Of a stretch of 64,000 nucleotides of DNA, positions 20,694-29,908 are shown piece after piece. Each line of letters starts with the position of its first letter. The stretch's first letter is position 1. The stretch comes from G963666895 sp963666895 (GTDB lineage Bacteria > Desulfobacterota > Desulfovibrionia > Desulfovibrionales > Desulfovibrionaceae): positions 372,001 to 436,000 of the forward strand of contig CAXXNS010000001.1 in NCBI GenBank assembly GCA_963666895.2, given 5' to 3'. The translations under genes and the position numbers were made by a program. Under the pieces are notes generated by a model, which saw only the letters and a program-made list of their open reading frames with translations, did no database searches and was not told where the DNA came from.

Positions 20694-21272
20694 ATGCAGG
20701 ATATGAAACCGCGCCTGGCCGAACTGCTCATGGACCTCTCCTACGTCGAAGGGGAGGTGACCCTCACGTCCGGGAAGAAATCGGACTACTACTTCGATTG
20801 CAAACAGACCGCCCTGCACCCCGAGGGCGGCTTCCTTATCGGCAGTATCTTCTTGGATATGCTTGCCAAGTATGCTATCGGTGGGGTGGGTGGCATGACC
20901 CTGGGAGCAGACCCGCTGGTCTCCTCCGTGGTCGTGCTCTCCCAGGTGAAGGGCCGCCCCCTTCCGGGCTTCATCATCCGCAAGAAGTCCAAGGGGCACG
21001 GCACCAACCAGTACCTAGAGGGGATGAGAAATTTTGCGCCCGGAACCCGGGTGGCGCTGCTGGAGGACGTGGTTACCACGGGCGGCACCCTGGTTACGGC
21101 CGCAGAGCGGGTACGAGACGCCGGCCTGGAAATCGAGGCCGTGCTGACCGTGCTCGACAGGCAGGAGGGAGGCATGGAGAACCTTGCCCGGGCCGACTTG
21201 GCCCTGGAGTCCATCTTTACCAGGCAGAGCCTGCTGGCCGCGGCGGGACGTTCCGGGGGAGGCGGGTCGTGA
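20694..21272 (+). CDS. pyrE: Orotate phosphoribosyltransferase
   Basis: A 192-residue enzyme that joins orotate and PRPP to make OMP in pyrimidine synthesis. It carries the PRPP-binding motif VALLEDVVTTGGTL, the KKSKGHG loop and the LTSGKKSDYYFD entry segment. The start at 20694 is three bases after purB; the ATG at 20703 is possible. The next gene's GTG overlaps the stop codon. Confidence 0.96.
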   Translation: MQDMKPRLAELLMDLSYVEGEVTLTSGKKSDYYFDCKQTALHPEGGFLIGSIFLDMLAKYAIGGVGGMTLGADPLVSSVVVLSQVKGRPLPGFIIRKKSKGHGTNQYLEGMRNFAPGTRVALLEDVVTTGGTLVTAAERVRDAGLEIEAVLTVLDRQEGGMENLARADLALESIFTRQSLLAAAGRSGGGGS

Positions 21273-22759
21273 CCCACGGCGTCCGGACCCTGGCGGTCCG
21301 TGTCGCGCTCACGACCCTTCTTTGCCTGTCCTGCGCCCTGCCCGCTGTGGCGCAGGACTCGGAGCAGGTCCTCAACCAGGTCCAGCAGCCCGTGGAGCAG
21401 CCCGTGGAGCAGGTCATGCAGGACCTGGACGAGCGCCCCGACCTCATCGTTCCCCAGGCCGACTTCAAGGCCGGGTACGACACCGGCGTGGACACGGACC
21501 TGCAAACCGGCGCGGACTCCCCGCTTCCGGAAGCCAACACGGCCGAAGGGCCCATCCCGGGATGGGATCCGGTGCTCTCGGGCCACGACTACACCCCGGA
21601 AACCTTCCTGGTCATCAACAAGACCGACCAGCGCTTCGAACTCATGTCCCGCCAGAGCCCGGTGCGGGTGGTGGACTCCTTCCCCTGCACCACGGGCCAG
21701 CGCCAGGGCGACAAGCTGGTCCAGGGCGACCTGCGCACCCCCGAGGGGGTCTATTTCATCGGCTACCAGGTGCCCCGCAACCTGGACTGGGAGCTCTTCG
21801 GCGACCTGGCCTTCACCCTGAACTACCCCAACCCGGTGGACATCCTGAAGGGCAAGACCGGCTCGGGCATCTGGCTGCACGGCCGGGGCAAGAAGCTGGT
21901 CCCCCACGACACCCGGGGCTGCGTGGCCCTGGCCAACGTGGACATCCACCACGTGGCCCCCATGCTGGCCGGCGGCACCCCGGTGTTCATCGGCAAGAAG
22001 ATTTCCATCAGCCAGGAACTCGGCCCGGACGCCACCCAGGCCGCGGTCATGGCCGACCTGGTCCGCCAGTGGGCGGCCGGTTGGCAGGGCCGCTCCGAGG
22101 CCTTCTTCGCGCTCTACGACGAAGACGCCTTCGCCGCCACCACGGGCGAGTCCTTTTCCGGATTCGCGGACCACAAGCGGTCCATCTTCTCCTCCCAGCC
22201 CTGGATCCAGGTCATGGTGGACAACATCCACGCCGCGCCCGGTCCGGACTACTGGGTGACCTGGTTCGACCAGTTCTACCGCACCCCCAACATGACCAGC
22301 ACCGTGGGCAAGCGGCTGTACTGGATGAAGGACGACTCGGGCCACTGGCGCATCGTGGGCCGGGAGTACGTGCCCACCGGCCGCGACATGTCCAGCGACT
22401 ACCTGGCCGCCAAGACCGGCGAGGTCCGGGCCCTGGTGGACCAGTGGAGTTCGGCCTGGCAGGGCGCGAACCTGGACGCCTATCTTTCCTGCTACGACGA
22501 ATCAGCCCGCCAGGACGGCCGGGTCGGCGTGGACGCCATCGGCGACTACAAGTCCCGCGTCTGGACCGAGCGCCCGCCCAGGACCGTGCGGGTGGACGAC
22601 GTGGAGGTCAGCCTGCATCCCAATGGACTCAAGGCCCGCTTCCTCCAGGAATACGAGGACGCCTCGGGCTACAGCGACAGAGGAATCAAGACCCTGATAC
22701 TGGCGCCGGAAGATGACGGCTGGCGCATCGTGAGCGAGGACTGGAGGGCCGATTCGTGA
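21269..22759 (+). CDS. YkuD-fold L,D-carboxypeptidase / transpeptidase with two NTF2-like domains (Csd6/Pgp2-like)
   Basis: A 496-residue periplasmic enzyme. A signal peptide (to about residue 28) is followed by a Gln/Pro-rich linker. The YkuD catalytic domain spans about 110-245, with H204 in WLHGRG and H213/C218 in PHDTRGCVAL. Two NTF2-like domains follow at about 260-375 and 385-496 (each with a VRQWAAGWQGRSEAFFALYD-type start). Helicobacter Csd6 and Campylobacter Pgp2 combine the same YkuD and NTF2 domains and shorten tetrapeptides to tripeptides to set helical shape. The GTG start overlaps pyrE (GTGA). A Csd4-like peptidase lies two genes on. Plain L,D-transpeptidase activity is the main alternative. 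Confidence 0.87.
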   Translation: MTHGVRTLAVRVALTTLLCLSCALPAVAQDSEQVLNQVQQPVEQPVEQVMQDLDERPDLIVPQADFKAGYDTGVDTDLQTGADSPLPEANTAEGPIPGWDPVLSGHDYTPETFLVINKTDQRFELMSRQSPVRVVDSFPCTTGQRQGDKLVQGDLRTPEGVYFIGYQVPRNLDWELFGDLAFTLNYPNPVDILKGKTGSGIWLHGRGKKLVPHDTRGCVALANVDIHHVAPMLAGGTPVFIGKKISISQELGPDATQAAVMADLVRQWAAGWQGRSEAFFALYDEDAFAATTGESFSGFADHKRSIFSSQPWIQVMVDNIHAAPGPDYWVTWFDQFYRTPNMTSTVGKRLYWMKDDSGHWRIVGREYVPTGRDMSSDYLAAKTGEVRALVDQWSSAWQGANLDAYLSCYDESARQDGRVGVDAIGDYKSRVWTERPPRTVRVDDVEVSLHPNGLKARFLQEYEDASGYSDRGIKTLILAPEDDGWRIVSEDWRADS

Positions 22760-23454
22760 CCAATTCCAAGTACAGCCTCCTGTTCATGCGCGACGACGCC
22801 GACGTCCGCAGCTTGCGGGTCAGCCGATTCTGGCTGCGGGCCTACCTGATCTTCCAGGCCGTGCTCCTGGTGTTCGGCGGCCTGGGCGCCTATTTCGGCA
22901 TCACCTTCTGGCTGGACAACCACAACCTGACCGCGGACAACCGCGACATGGCCACCCGGCTGGAAGAGGCCGAGCTCAAGCTGGCCAGCCTGGCCAACAT
23001 GGAAAAAATTCTCGAGGCCTACGACAAGCGGGACCTGCAATCCCTGCTCAGCGCCAGCGAGGAGCCCACGAGCGGCGAGGAGCCCGCGGAGCCGGTGAAC
23101 CTGGCCGAGGTCTTCGAAACCGTGGACCAGGGGCCCATCTCGGCCGAGGATTTGAAGACCGTTGTCGGAGACAACCGGGTGGTGACCACCTTCCGGCTGG
23201 AGAACCCCAGCGACACCCTGGCGAGCGGGGTCACGCACCTGGCGGTGATCACCAACGACGGGCAGGTGGTGCAGGTGGCGCCCAGGGAGAACCTCTCCTA
23301 CCAGATCCAGAAGCGAAAGTTCGAGCGGGCCACCTTCGACCTGCCCGAAGGCGTGAACCAGGACACCCTTTTCGCCATACGAATCGAGGTCAAGGATTCC
23401 GATGGGACCACGATCTTCAAGAAAACCTACCCGCTGGCCGCACAGACCCACTAG
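22756..23454 (+). CDS. Single-pass membrane protein with periplasmic coiled coil
   Basis: A 232-residue protein of no recognised family. A basic cytoplasmic start of about 28 residues, one membrane helix (about 29-51), a coiled coil (NRDMATRLEEAELKLASLANM region), an acidic linker and a beta-rich C-terminal domain from about residue 120 (VTTFRLENPSDTLASGVTHL). It lies between the Csd6-like and Csd4-like genes, overlapping the first by GTGA and the second by 53 bases. This points to a scaffold that holds the two periplasmic peptidases, but that is inference from position and shape only. Confidence 0.8.
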   Translation: MTNSKYSLLFMRDDADVRSLRVSRFWLRAYLIFQAVLLVFGGLGAYFGITFWLDNHNLTADNRDMATRLEEAELKLASLANMEKILEAYDKRDLQSLLSASEEPTSGEEPAEPVNLAEVFETVDQGPISAEDLKTVVGDNRVVTTFRLENPSDTLASGVTHLAVITNDGQVVQVAPRENLSYQIQKRKFERATFDLPEGVNQDTLFAIRIEVKDSDGTTIFKKTYPLAAQTH

Positions 23455-25192
23455 AGCGGCCCGCTGGAGCCTGTCCCTCCTCCTGACCCTCCTCTTGTGT
23501 GGTGCGGCCTGGGCCGAGAGCTACACCTTTTTCGCGGGCACCCAGTACCCGCTGACGGCCGTGTTCCTGCACGGCGAGATGGACGGCCCCACGATCATGG
23601 TCCAGGGCGGCATCCAGGGCGACGAGCCCTCGGGCTACGTCACCGCCCAGGTGCTGACCCACTGCAAGGTGCTCAAGGGCAACCTCATCGTGGTGCCCCG
23701 GGCCAACGTGCCCTCCATCAACCTGTTCCAGCGCCAGATCAACGTGGACATGAACCGGCGCTTCGACCAGGACTACAACCGCTTCTACGAGGACCGGCTG
23801 GCCCGGGTGGTGCGCTTCCTCCTGGCCCGGTCCGACGCCCTGATCCATCTGCACGAGGGCTCGGGCTTCTACAACCCGACCTACGTGGACCCCCTGCGCA
23901 ACCCCAACCGCTACGGCCAGTCCATCATCGTGGACGCCCTGGTCTTCGGCGACGACATCGAGCTGGGCGAGACCGTCAAGCAGGTGCTGGACGAGCTCAA
24001 CCCGCGCATCAGCCCGCCCGACTACCGCTTCAAGCTCTTCAACACCGAGACCTTCGCCGCGGACACTCCCTACCCGGAGATGAAGAAGTCCCTGACCTGC
24101 TACGCGCTCACGGCCCTGAACATCCCGGCCCTGGCCGTGGAGGTCTCCAAGGACATCGTCCAGCTGGACTGGAAGGTCATGCGCCAGCTCGAGGCCACCC
24201 TGGCCATCCTCAAGCACTACGGGGTGGAGGTGGTGCCGCCCGGGTTCACGGCCCAGGACGTGCAGAACTACCTGGCCGAGGCCGGCGACATCGCGGTCAA
24301 CGGCCGCCCCCTGACCCAGGGCTCGGCCATCGACCTGGTGCCGGGCACGCCGCTGTTCGTGGAGCCCCGGGACGGCGGCGAGAACGCCTTTGCTCCCTCC
24401 CTGGCCCTGTTCGCCTCGGACCGGCCCGGGGTCAACCTGCTGACCGCGCCCCGCATGCCCCTGGAATCCTTCCACGAGCTGGAGCTGCGCCTGGACGGGC
24501 GGCCCGTGGCCGAGGCCACGGTGCGCTGGACCGGCGAGATGCCCCAGCCCGCCGAAAAGGACTCGACCGTGTTCGTCTGCTGGCTCAACGGCCAGCCCCG
24601 GTTCGTGAGCAGCAAGGAGACCCTGACCGCGGTGCTGGGCGACCAGCTCATCCTGGAGGGGGTCTGGGGCTCGGAACGGGCCGAGGTGCTCAACTTCAAG
24701 GGCTACGTGGCCACGCCGGTCCACAACACGGGCCAGGACATGGGCTGGGAGATCATCCTGGACCCGGACAACTTCATGGACAAGTACCGGCTCAAGAACC
24801 CGGGCCAGACCGCCTGGCGGTACGAGGTGGTGCGCGAGACCCCCGGCACCAAAGGCGAGCGCTTCTACGTGGAGGTGGCTCCGCGCCAGGTCCACGCCCT
24901 GCGCCTGGTGGACGGGCACGGCCAGACCCTGGTCATCCCCTGGCGGCCGGACTCGGAATACTTCCTGCCCGAAGGCCAGTACTCCTTCCTGGAGGCCTGG
25001 AGCAACGGCGAGCCGGACAAGATCCTGGCCACGGTGGACGACCAGCCCATCAATCCGGGCCAGGCCATGGGCGTGGGCGTGACCGAACCGGCCCGCATGG
25101 AGCTCCGCCAGGCCACCACCTTCGCGCCCATGGGCGCCATGACCTTCAAGGCCTCCAGCCTGGCGGCCGGAGACCTCCCCTCTCTTTACTAG
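23402..25192 (+). CDS. M99-family D,L-carboxypeptidase (Csd4/Pgp1-like)
   Basis: A 596-residue secreted zinc peptidase of the type that trims murein tripeptides to dipeptides. The signal peptide ends near residue 38 (GAAWA-ES). The zinc site is Q72-x-x-E75 (IQGDEP) with a His in IHLHEG (149 or 151). The Gln in place of the usual His is the hallmark of Csd4. The catalytic fold occupies about 40-280 and two further domains follow to the end, as in Csd4. Its only usable start lies inside the previous gene, so the two overlap by 53 bases. A palindromic repeat begins at the last base of the stop codon. Confidence 0.87.
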   Translation: MGPRSSRKPTRWPHRPTRAARWSLSLLLTLLLCGAAWAESYTFFAGTQYPLTAVFLHGEMDGPTIMVQGGIQGDEPSGYVTAQVLTHCKVLKGNLIVVPRANVPSINLFQRQINVDMNRRFDQDYNRFYEDRLARVVRFLLARSDALIHLHEGSGFYNPTYVDPLRNPNRYGQSIIVDALVFGDDIELGETVKQVLDELNPRISPPDYRFKLFNTETFAADTPYPEMKKSLTCYALTALNIPALAVEVSKDIVQLDWKVMRQLEATLAILKHYGVEVVPPGFTAQDVQNYLAEAGDIAVNGRPLTQGSAIDLVPGTPLFVEPRDGGENAFAPSLALFASDRPGVNLLTAPRMPLESFHELELRLDGRPVAEATVRWTGEMPQPAEKDSTVFVCWLNGQPRFVSSKETLTAVLGDQLILEGVWGSERAEVLNFKGYVATPVHNTGQDMGWEIILDPDNFMDKYRLKNPGQTAWRYEVVRETPGTKGERFYVEVAPRQVHALRLVDGHGQTLVIPWRPDSEYFLPEGQYSFLEAWSNGEPDKILATVDDQPINPGQAMGVGVTEPARMELRQATTFAPMGAMTFKASSLAAGDLPSLY

Positions 25193-25312
25193 GCCGTTGA
25201 AATTCCCACGATAACTGCGTTGCTGCAAAAAGTTCAAATCCTCGCGTACGGATTGAGTACGCGTCGGCCTTGAACTTTTTTTGCGCCTTGTTCTCGCGGT
25301 TTTTGAACGGCC
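25192..25312. repeat. Convergent-gene palindromic repeat, copy 2 (121 bp)
   Basis: Inverted relative to copy 1: it begins GGCCGTTGAAATTCCCACG and ends CGCGGTTTTTGAACGGCC. An inner inverted pair, AAGTTCAA / TTGAACTTTTT, brackets a variable centre. It fills the gap between the Csd4-like gene (overlapping its stop by one base) and the stop of the gene at 25329. Confidence 0.9.
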
Positions 25313-25328
25313 TGAAAAAAGTAGTAGT

Positions 25329-25988
25329 TTACTGATCCGACTTGGCGCCGAACGGCACCCGCTTGGGATACTTGGCATGGGCGTGCTCTCCGCCCGGGAG
25401 CCAGATGAAGCTGTAGATGCGGTCGCCGTCGCCCAGGAAGGTCAGGCTGCCCTCGGCCGGCATCTCGGACAGCAGCTCGTGCCCGTAGGTGTAGATGTAG
25501 TCGTTGATGGGGGTCAGGGTGCGCACCATCTCCTGGTCGGGCACGTAGAGCACGAACTTGCCCAACCGCTCGTCATCGCGGCCGTCCAGGATGAAGACCT
25601 CCATGCCGTCCTTGGTCACGTACCGGCCCAGGATGCTCTTCTCCAGATAGCTCTGGGTGAACAGGAAGTGCCCGAAGCGGACCTTGGGAGTCTCCAGGTT
25701 GTGCTCCACCATGCCCACGATGCCGCCGCCCTCGGCGAACTCCTTGAACATGGCCTCCTCGGTGGCGTTGCGGCCGCCATAGTCACCGCCGGTCTTGAGG
25801 GAGCTGATGGGCTTGGCCTGGATGCCCGGGGCCTGGTAGATGTCCTCCAGCTGGTTGACCATGTGCTCCAGGTCGATCTCCACGGACTCGGGCGCGGACG
25901 ACCCGGCCGGGCCGAACCACCAGAGGACCAGGAGTCCCAGGCCCAGGTGCAGGGCCAGGGACAGGAGCAGGGCGATCAGCCTCGGCAC
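25329..25988 (-). CDS. Membrane-anchored third protein of an ExbB-ExbD operon (transducer candidate)
   Basis: A 219-residue protein with a membrane helix at about 3-24 (LIALLLSLALHLGLGLLVLW) and a periplasmic domain, so its topology is that of TonB or TolA. It lacks the Pro-rich spacer and the C-terminal TonB fold signature; the domain instead contains strands such as KFVLYVPDQEMVRTLTP. The GTG start lies one base after the exbD stop, with AGGAGG at the end of exbD. Position says energy transducer for the ExbBD motor, while sequence does not confirm it. Confidence 0.75.
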   Translation of the reverse strand: MPRLIALLLSLALHLGLGLLVLWWFGPAGSSAPESVEIDLEHMVNQLEDIYQAPGIQAKPISSLKTGGDYGGRNATEEAMFKEFAEGGGIVGMVEHNLETPKVRFGHFLFTQSYLEKSILGRYVTKDGMEVFILDGRDDERLGKFVLYVPDQEMVRTLTPINDYIYTYGHELLSEMPAEGSLTFLGDGDRIYSFIWLPGGEHAHAKYPKRVPFGAKSDQ

Positions 25989-25989
25989 C

Positions 25990-26409
25990 TTACTCCTCCT
26001 GCTTCTCTGTGACGATGCCCACCCGCTGCACACCGGCTTCCTTGATGGCCGACAACACCTCCATGACCTTGCCGTGGCTGACGTTCTTGTCCGCCTTGAG
26101 GTAGAGGTAGCGGCCCTGGCCGATGACCAGCTGGCGCACGTGGTCCGCGATCTTGTCCGGGTCCAGCTCGCGCTGGTCCAGGTAGACGCGGCCGTCCGCG
26201 GTCAGGGACAGGATGAAATGGTCCGCGCCCTTGGGCAGGCTCTCCACGGTGCGGGTGAAGGGCAGGTCCACGTCCATGCCCTGGTTCATGAGCGGCACGG
26301 TGATCATGAAGATGACCAGGAGAACCAGCATCACGTCCACAAAGGGCGTGACGTTGATCTCGGCCAGGAAGCGGCGCTGCTTCAGGGGGTTGGGCTGTGT
26401 GCGGGCCAC
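25990..26409 (-). CDS. exbD: ExbD/TolR-family proton-channel subunit
   Basis: A 139-residue single-pass membrane protein. The helix at about 21-42 carries the conserved proton-path Asp in TPFVDVMLVLLVIF. A periplasmic domain follows (HFILSLTADGRVYLD ... YLKADKNVSHG). It forms a pmf-driven motor with ExbB. It lies three bases after exbB and is followed by the transducer candidate. TolR is the close alternative. Confidence 0.93.
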   Translation of the reverse strand: MARTQPNPLKQRRFLAEINVTPFVDVMLVLLVIFMITVPLMNQGMDVDLPFTRTVESLPKGADHFILSLTADGRVYLDQRELDPDKIADHVRQLVIGQGRYLYLKADKNVSHGKVMEVLSAIKEAGVQRVGIVTEKQEE

Positions 26410-26412
26410 GGC

Positions 26413-27108
<696 letters not shown>

Positions 27109-27145
27109 CAGACGCTCCTCTTATTGGTCCGAACCGGACCGACAG

Positions 27146-27178
27146 CATGCCGACGGCATGGTAGCAAAGCCCATGCCG
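27146..27178 (-). promoter_or_regulatory. Candidate operator over the exbB transcription start
   Basis: CATGCC-GAC-GGCATG (27146-27160) is a perfect 6-bp inverted repeat just downstream of the -10 box. A further half-site CATGCCG lies at 27172-27178 within the promoter spacer, 26 bases away. No known consensus is matched. Confidence 0.35.
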
Positions 27179-27186
27179 GATGAAAA
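27158..27186 (-). promoter_or_regulatory. Promoter of the exbB operon
   Basis: On the minus strand TTTTCA (27186-27181), 17 bases, TACCAT (27163-27158) with an extended-10 TG. Confidence 0.5.
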
Positions 27187-27263
27187 CTGATCGTTGTGCC
27201 GGGATGTTGCGAAAATGGGCTCGTCTCGGCTCCAGGCTGGTGGGCGAAGAATGCGCCCGGCGG

Positions 27264-28016
27264 TCATAAATCGCGCACGTCCACGGTGCGACCGGACAGC
27301 TTGCGCAGGTCCCCGGACAGGTAGCGGAGCAGTCCGGACGCGGCCCGGGCCGGGGTGATGAGCAGCCCCTGCTCCTTCCAGGGCACGAAGACCCGCTTCA
27401 GCTCCTCGGCCGCCCCGCCCTCGGCCCTGCGGGCCTGGGCCTGCATGCGGGTCTCCACGATGCCCGGCCGGTAGACCAGGCTGACCAGCTCCGGAGCCTC
27501 GGCGGCCAGGTTGCGGGCCAGGTGCTCCTCGGCCGCCTTGGCCGCGCAGTAGAGCGCGATGCCCGGCTGGGTCTTCTCGGCCGCGCCCGACCCGAAGAAC
27601 ACGCACAGGCCGTGGCCCTGCTCGCGCAACGGCGGCACGGCCGCCCTGCACAGCCGCCAGGCGGCCTTGAAATTGGCTCCCACCACCTCGTCGAACCCGG
27701 CCTCGTCCACCTCCCACAGGGTGGGTCCGGGCAGGAGCACCCCGGCCGCGTGGATGAAGCCCTCGAAATTGCCCAGCTCCAGGGCCGCCTCCACCAGGGC
27801 GTCGGCCACGCCCGCCTGGGCCACGTCGCCCGGCACCACCTTGACCGTGGGCGCCTTGGGCTTGTCCAGGCTGCATGCGGCCCGGGTCTGCCCCAGCAGG
27901 TCCGCGCTGCGCGCCCCGAGCACCAAGTTGGCCCCCTTGGCGCACAGGGCCAGGGCCAGGGCCCGGCCGATGCCCTGGGAAGCACCCGTGATGATCAGGG
28001 TTTTATTCTGGAACAT
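27264..28016 (-). CDS. Short-chain dehydrogenase/reductase
   Basis: A 250-residue NAD(P)-dependent oxidoreductase with the Rossmann glycine motif TGASQGIG at residues 10-17, a GARS segment that favours NADP, the HAAGV strand and the catalytic Y-x-x-x-K (YCAAK). The substrate cannot be told. It is transcribed away from the aminotransferase gene, 50 bases apart. Confidence 0.9.
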   Translation of the reverse strand: MFQNKTLIITGASQGIGRALALALCAKGANLVLGARSADLLGQTRAACSLDKPKAPTVKVVPGDVAQAGVADALVEAALELGNFEGFIHAAGVLLPGPTLWEVDEAGFDEVVGANFKAAWRLCRAAVPPLREQGHGLCVFFGSGAAEKTQPGIALYCAAKAAEEHLARNLAAEAPELVSLVYRPGIVETRMQAQARRAEGGAAEELKRVFVPWKEQGLLITPARAASGLLRYLSGDLRKLSGRTVDVRDL

Positions 28017-28066
28017 AAGGGGCTACACTCCGGCTTCTTCTCAACCAGCAAGCACAGAGGATACGC

Positions 28067-29221
28067 ATGCCGCCACGTCTTAGCAACCGTTCCGGCCTGG
28101 CTTCCCAATCCGAAATTCGGGCCATGACCATCGAATGCACCCGCGTCGGGGGCATCAATCTGGCCCAGGGCGTCTGCGACCTGGCCGTGCCCGATCCGGT
28201 GCTGGCCGGGGCCCGGGACGCCCTGCCCACCCACAACACCTACACCCGGTTCGACGGCCTGCCCGACATCCGCCAGGCCATCGCGGCCCGGTACGAGCGC
28301 GAATACGACTGGCCCGTGGACCCGGAGAACGAGGTGGTGGTGTCCATCGGGGCCACCGGGGCCTTCTACGCCACCTGCCTGGCCCTGCTGAACCCGGGCG
28401 ACGAGGTGGTGGTGTTCGAGCCGGGCTACGGCTACCACGTCAACATGCTCAAGGCCCTGGAAGCGGTTCCCGTGCCCCTGCTCCTGGAGCCGCCGGACTG
28501 GGACCTGACCGAGCAGGCCCTGCGCAGCGTGCTCACCCCGCGCACCAAGGCGATCGTGGTCAACTCCCCGGGCAACCCCACGGGCAAGGTCATGACCTAC
28601 GAGGAACTGTCCATGCTGGCCGAGGTGGCCAGGGAGCGCGACCTGGTGGTCATCACGGACGAAATCTACGAGCACTTCGTGTACGACGGCCGGGCCCACA
28701 TCCCCCCGGCCACCCTGCCCGGCATGGCCGAGCGCACCGTGACCATCTCCGGGTTCTCCAAGGTCTTCGCCATCACGGGCTGGCGGCTGGGCTACGCGGT
28801 CTGCCGTCCGGACTGGTCCCGGGCCATCGGCCATTTGTCGGACCTGGTCTACGTGTGCGCCCCGGCCCCGCTGCAGATGGGCGCGGCCCGCGGGCTCCTG
28901 GACCTGGACCCGCACTACTACAAGGACCTGGCCGCGGACCACCAGAACAAGCGCGACCAGTTCTGCGCCGCACTGGACAAGGCCGGGCTCAAGCCGCACG
29001 TCCCGCAGGGGGCCTACTACGTGCTGGCCGACATCTCGTCCCTGCCCGGGACCACGGGCCGCGAGCGGGCCATGCATCTGCTGGAGCGCACCGGCCTGGC
29101 CTGCGTGCCGGGCGCGGCGTTCGTCACGGACCAGCCCGCCGACGACCTGGCCCGGTTCTGTTTCGCCAAGGAATGGGACGTGCTCAAGGAAGCCTGCAAA
29201 AGGCTGGAGAAGCTGGGGTGA
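28067..29221 (+). CDS. Class I/II PLP-dependent aminotransferase
   Basis: A 384-residue fold-type I enzyme. PLP-site residues are visible in GATGAFYAT, the VNSPGNPTGKV loop, ITDEIYEHFVYDG, and the Schiff-base Lys in SGFSKVFAITGWRLGY. The Y-x-H-F/Y layout is common to glutamine transaminase K / KAT-like and methionine-type enzymes. The next gene, a methyltransferase, overlaps it by GTGA. Confidence 0.93.
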   Translation: MPPRLSNRSGLASQSEIRAMTIECTRVGGINLAQGVCDLAVPDPVLAGARDALPTHNTYTRFDGLPDIRQAIAARYEREYDWPVDPENEVVVSIGATGAFYATCLALLNPGDEVVVFEPGYGYHVNMLKALEAVPVPLLLEPPDWDLTEQALRSVLTPRTKAIVVNSPGNPTGKVMTYEELSMLAEVARERDLVVITDEIYEHFVYDGRAHIPPATLPGMAERTVTISGFSKVFAITGWRLGYAVCRPDWSRAIGHLSDLVYVCAPAPLQMGAARGLLDLDPHYYKDLAADHQNKRDQFCAALDKAGLKPHVPQGAYYVLADISSLPGTTGRERAMHLLERTGLACVPGAAFVTDQPADDLARFCFAKEWDVLKEACKRLEKLG

Positions 29222-29901
29222 ACCCGGACAGGGACGAATACCGGGGCATCGCCCGGGTCTACGATCCCTTGCTGGCTCCCCTGCTGAACCGGGTCTGGCG
29301 CTCAGTGGCTCGGCTCCTGGCCGATGGAAAAGGGGCCGGACGCCAAGGCCCGGTCCTGGACCTGGGCTGCGGCACGGGCCGCCAGGCCCTGCTCCTGGCC
29401 CGCTCCGGCCTGAACGTGCTGGGGCTGGACCGTTCTCCGGCCATGCTGGCCCGGGCCCGGCGGAACCTGGCCCGGGAAACCGCCAAACGGCCCGGCCTGC
29501 GCCTCTCCTTCCTCCTGGCCGACGCCTCTTGCCTGCCCCTGCCGGACGCCGGCCTGGGCGGCGCGTCCATGACCCTGGCCCTGCACGAGATGGAGCCGGG
29601 CGCGTCCCTGGCCGTGCTGCGCGAGGCGGCCCGCGTACTGCGGCCGGACGGCGTGCTGGCCGTGCTCGACTACTGCCTGGCCGACGCCTGCCCGCGCACC
29701 ATCCTGGGCAGGCTGGCCGGTCCCCTGGTCCACGGCGTGGAACGGCTGGCGGGCAAGCGGCACCACCGGGCCTACCGGGAGTACCTGGCAAACGGCGGCC
29801 TGCCCGCCCTGGCAAAACAGGCGGGTCTGGACTGCTCCCTGGAGGAGCGCTTCTTCTGGAATCGGATGGGCCTCTACCGCTGCACGCACGCGGCCGGGTG
29901 A
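29218..29901 (+). CDS. Class I SAM-dependent methyltransferase
   Basis: A 227-residue enzyme with the SAM-binding motif VLDLGCGTGRQALLLARSG, the acidic ribose-binding Asp in GLDRSPAML and a FLLADASCLPLPD segment; RPDGVLAVLDYC is the later strand. This is the UbiE/COQ5-like small-molecule type. Translation is coupled to the aminotransferase through a GTGA overlap, which hints at a shared pathway, but the substrate is unknown. Confidence 0.88.
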   Translation: MNPDRDEYRGIARVYDPLLAPLLNRVWRSVARLLADGKGAGRQGPVLDLGCGTGRQALLLARSGLNVLGLDRSPAMLARARRNLARETAKRPGLRLSFLLADASCLPLPDAGLGGASMTLALHEMEPGASLAVLREAARVLRPDGVLAVLDYCLADACPRTILGRLAGPLVHGVERLAGKRHHRAYREYLANGGLPALAKQAGLDCSLEERFFWNRMGLYRCTHAAG

Positions 29902-29908
29902 CGCCCCG

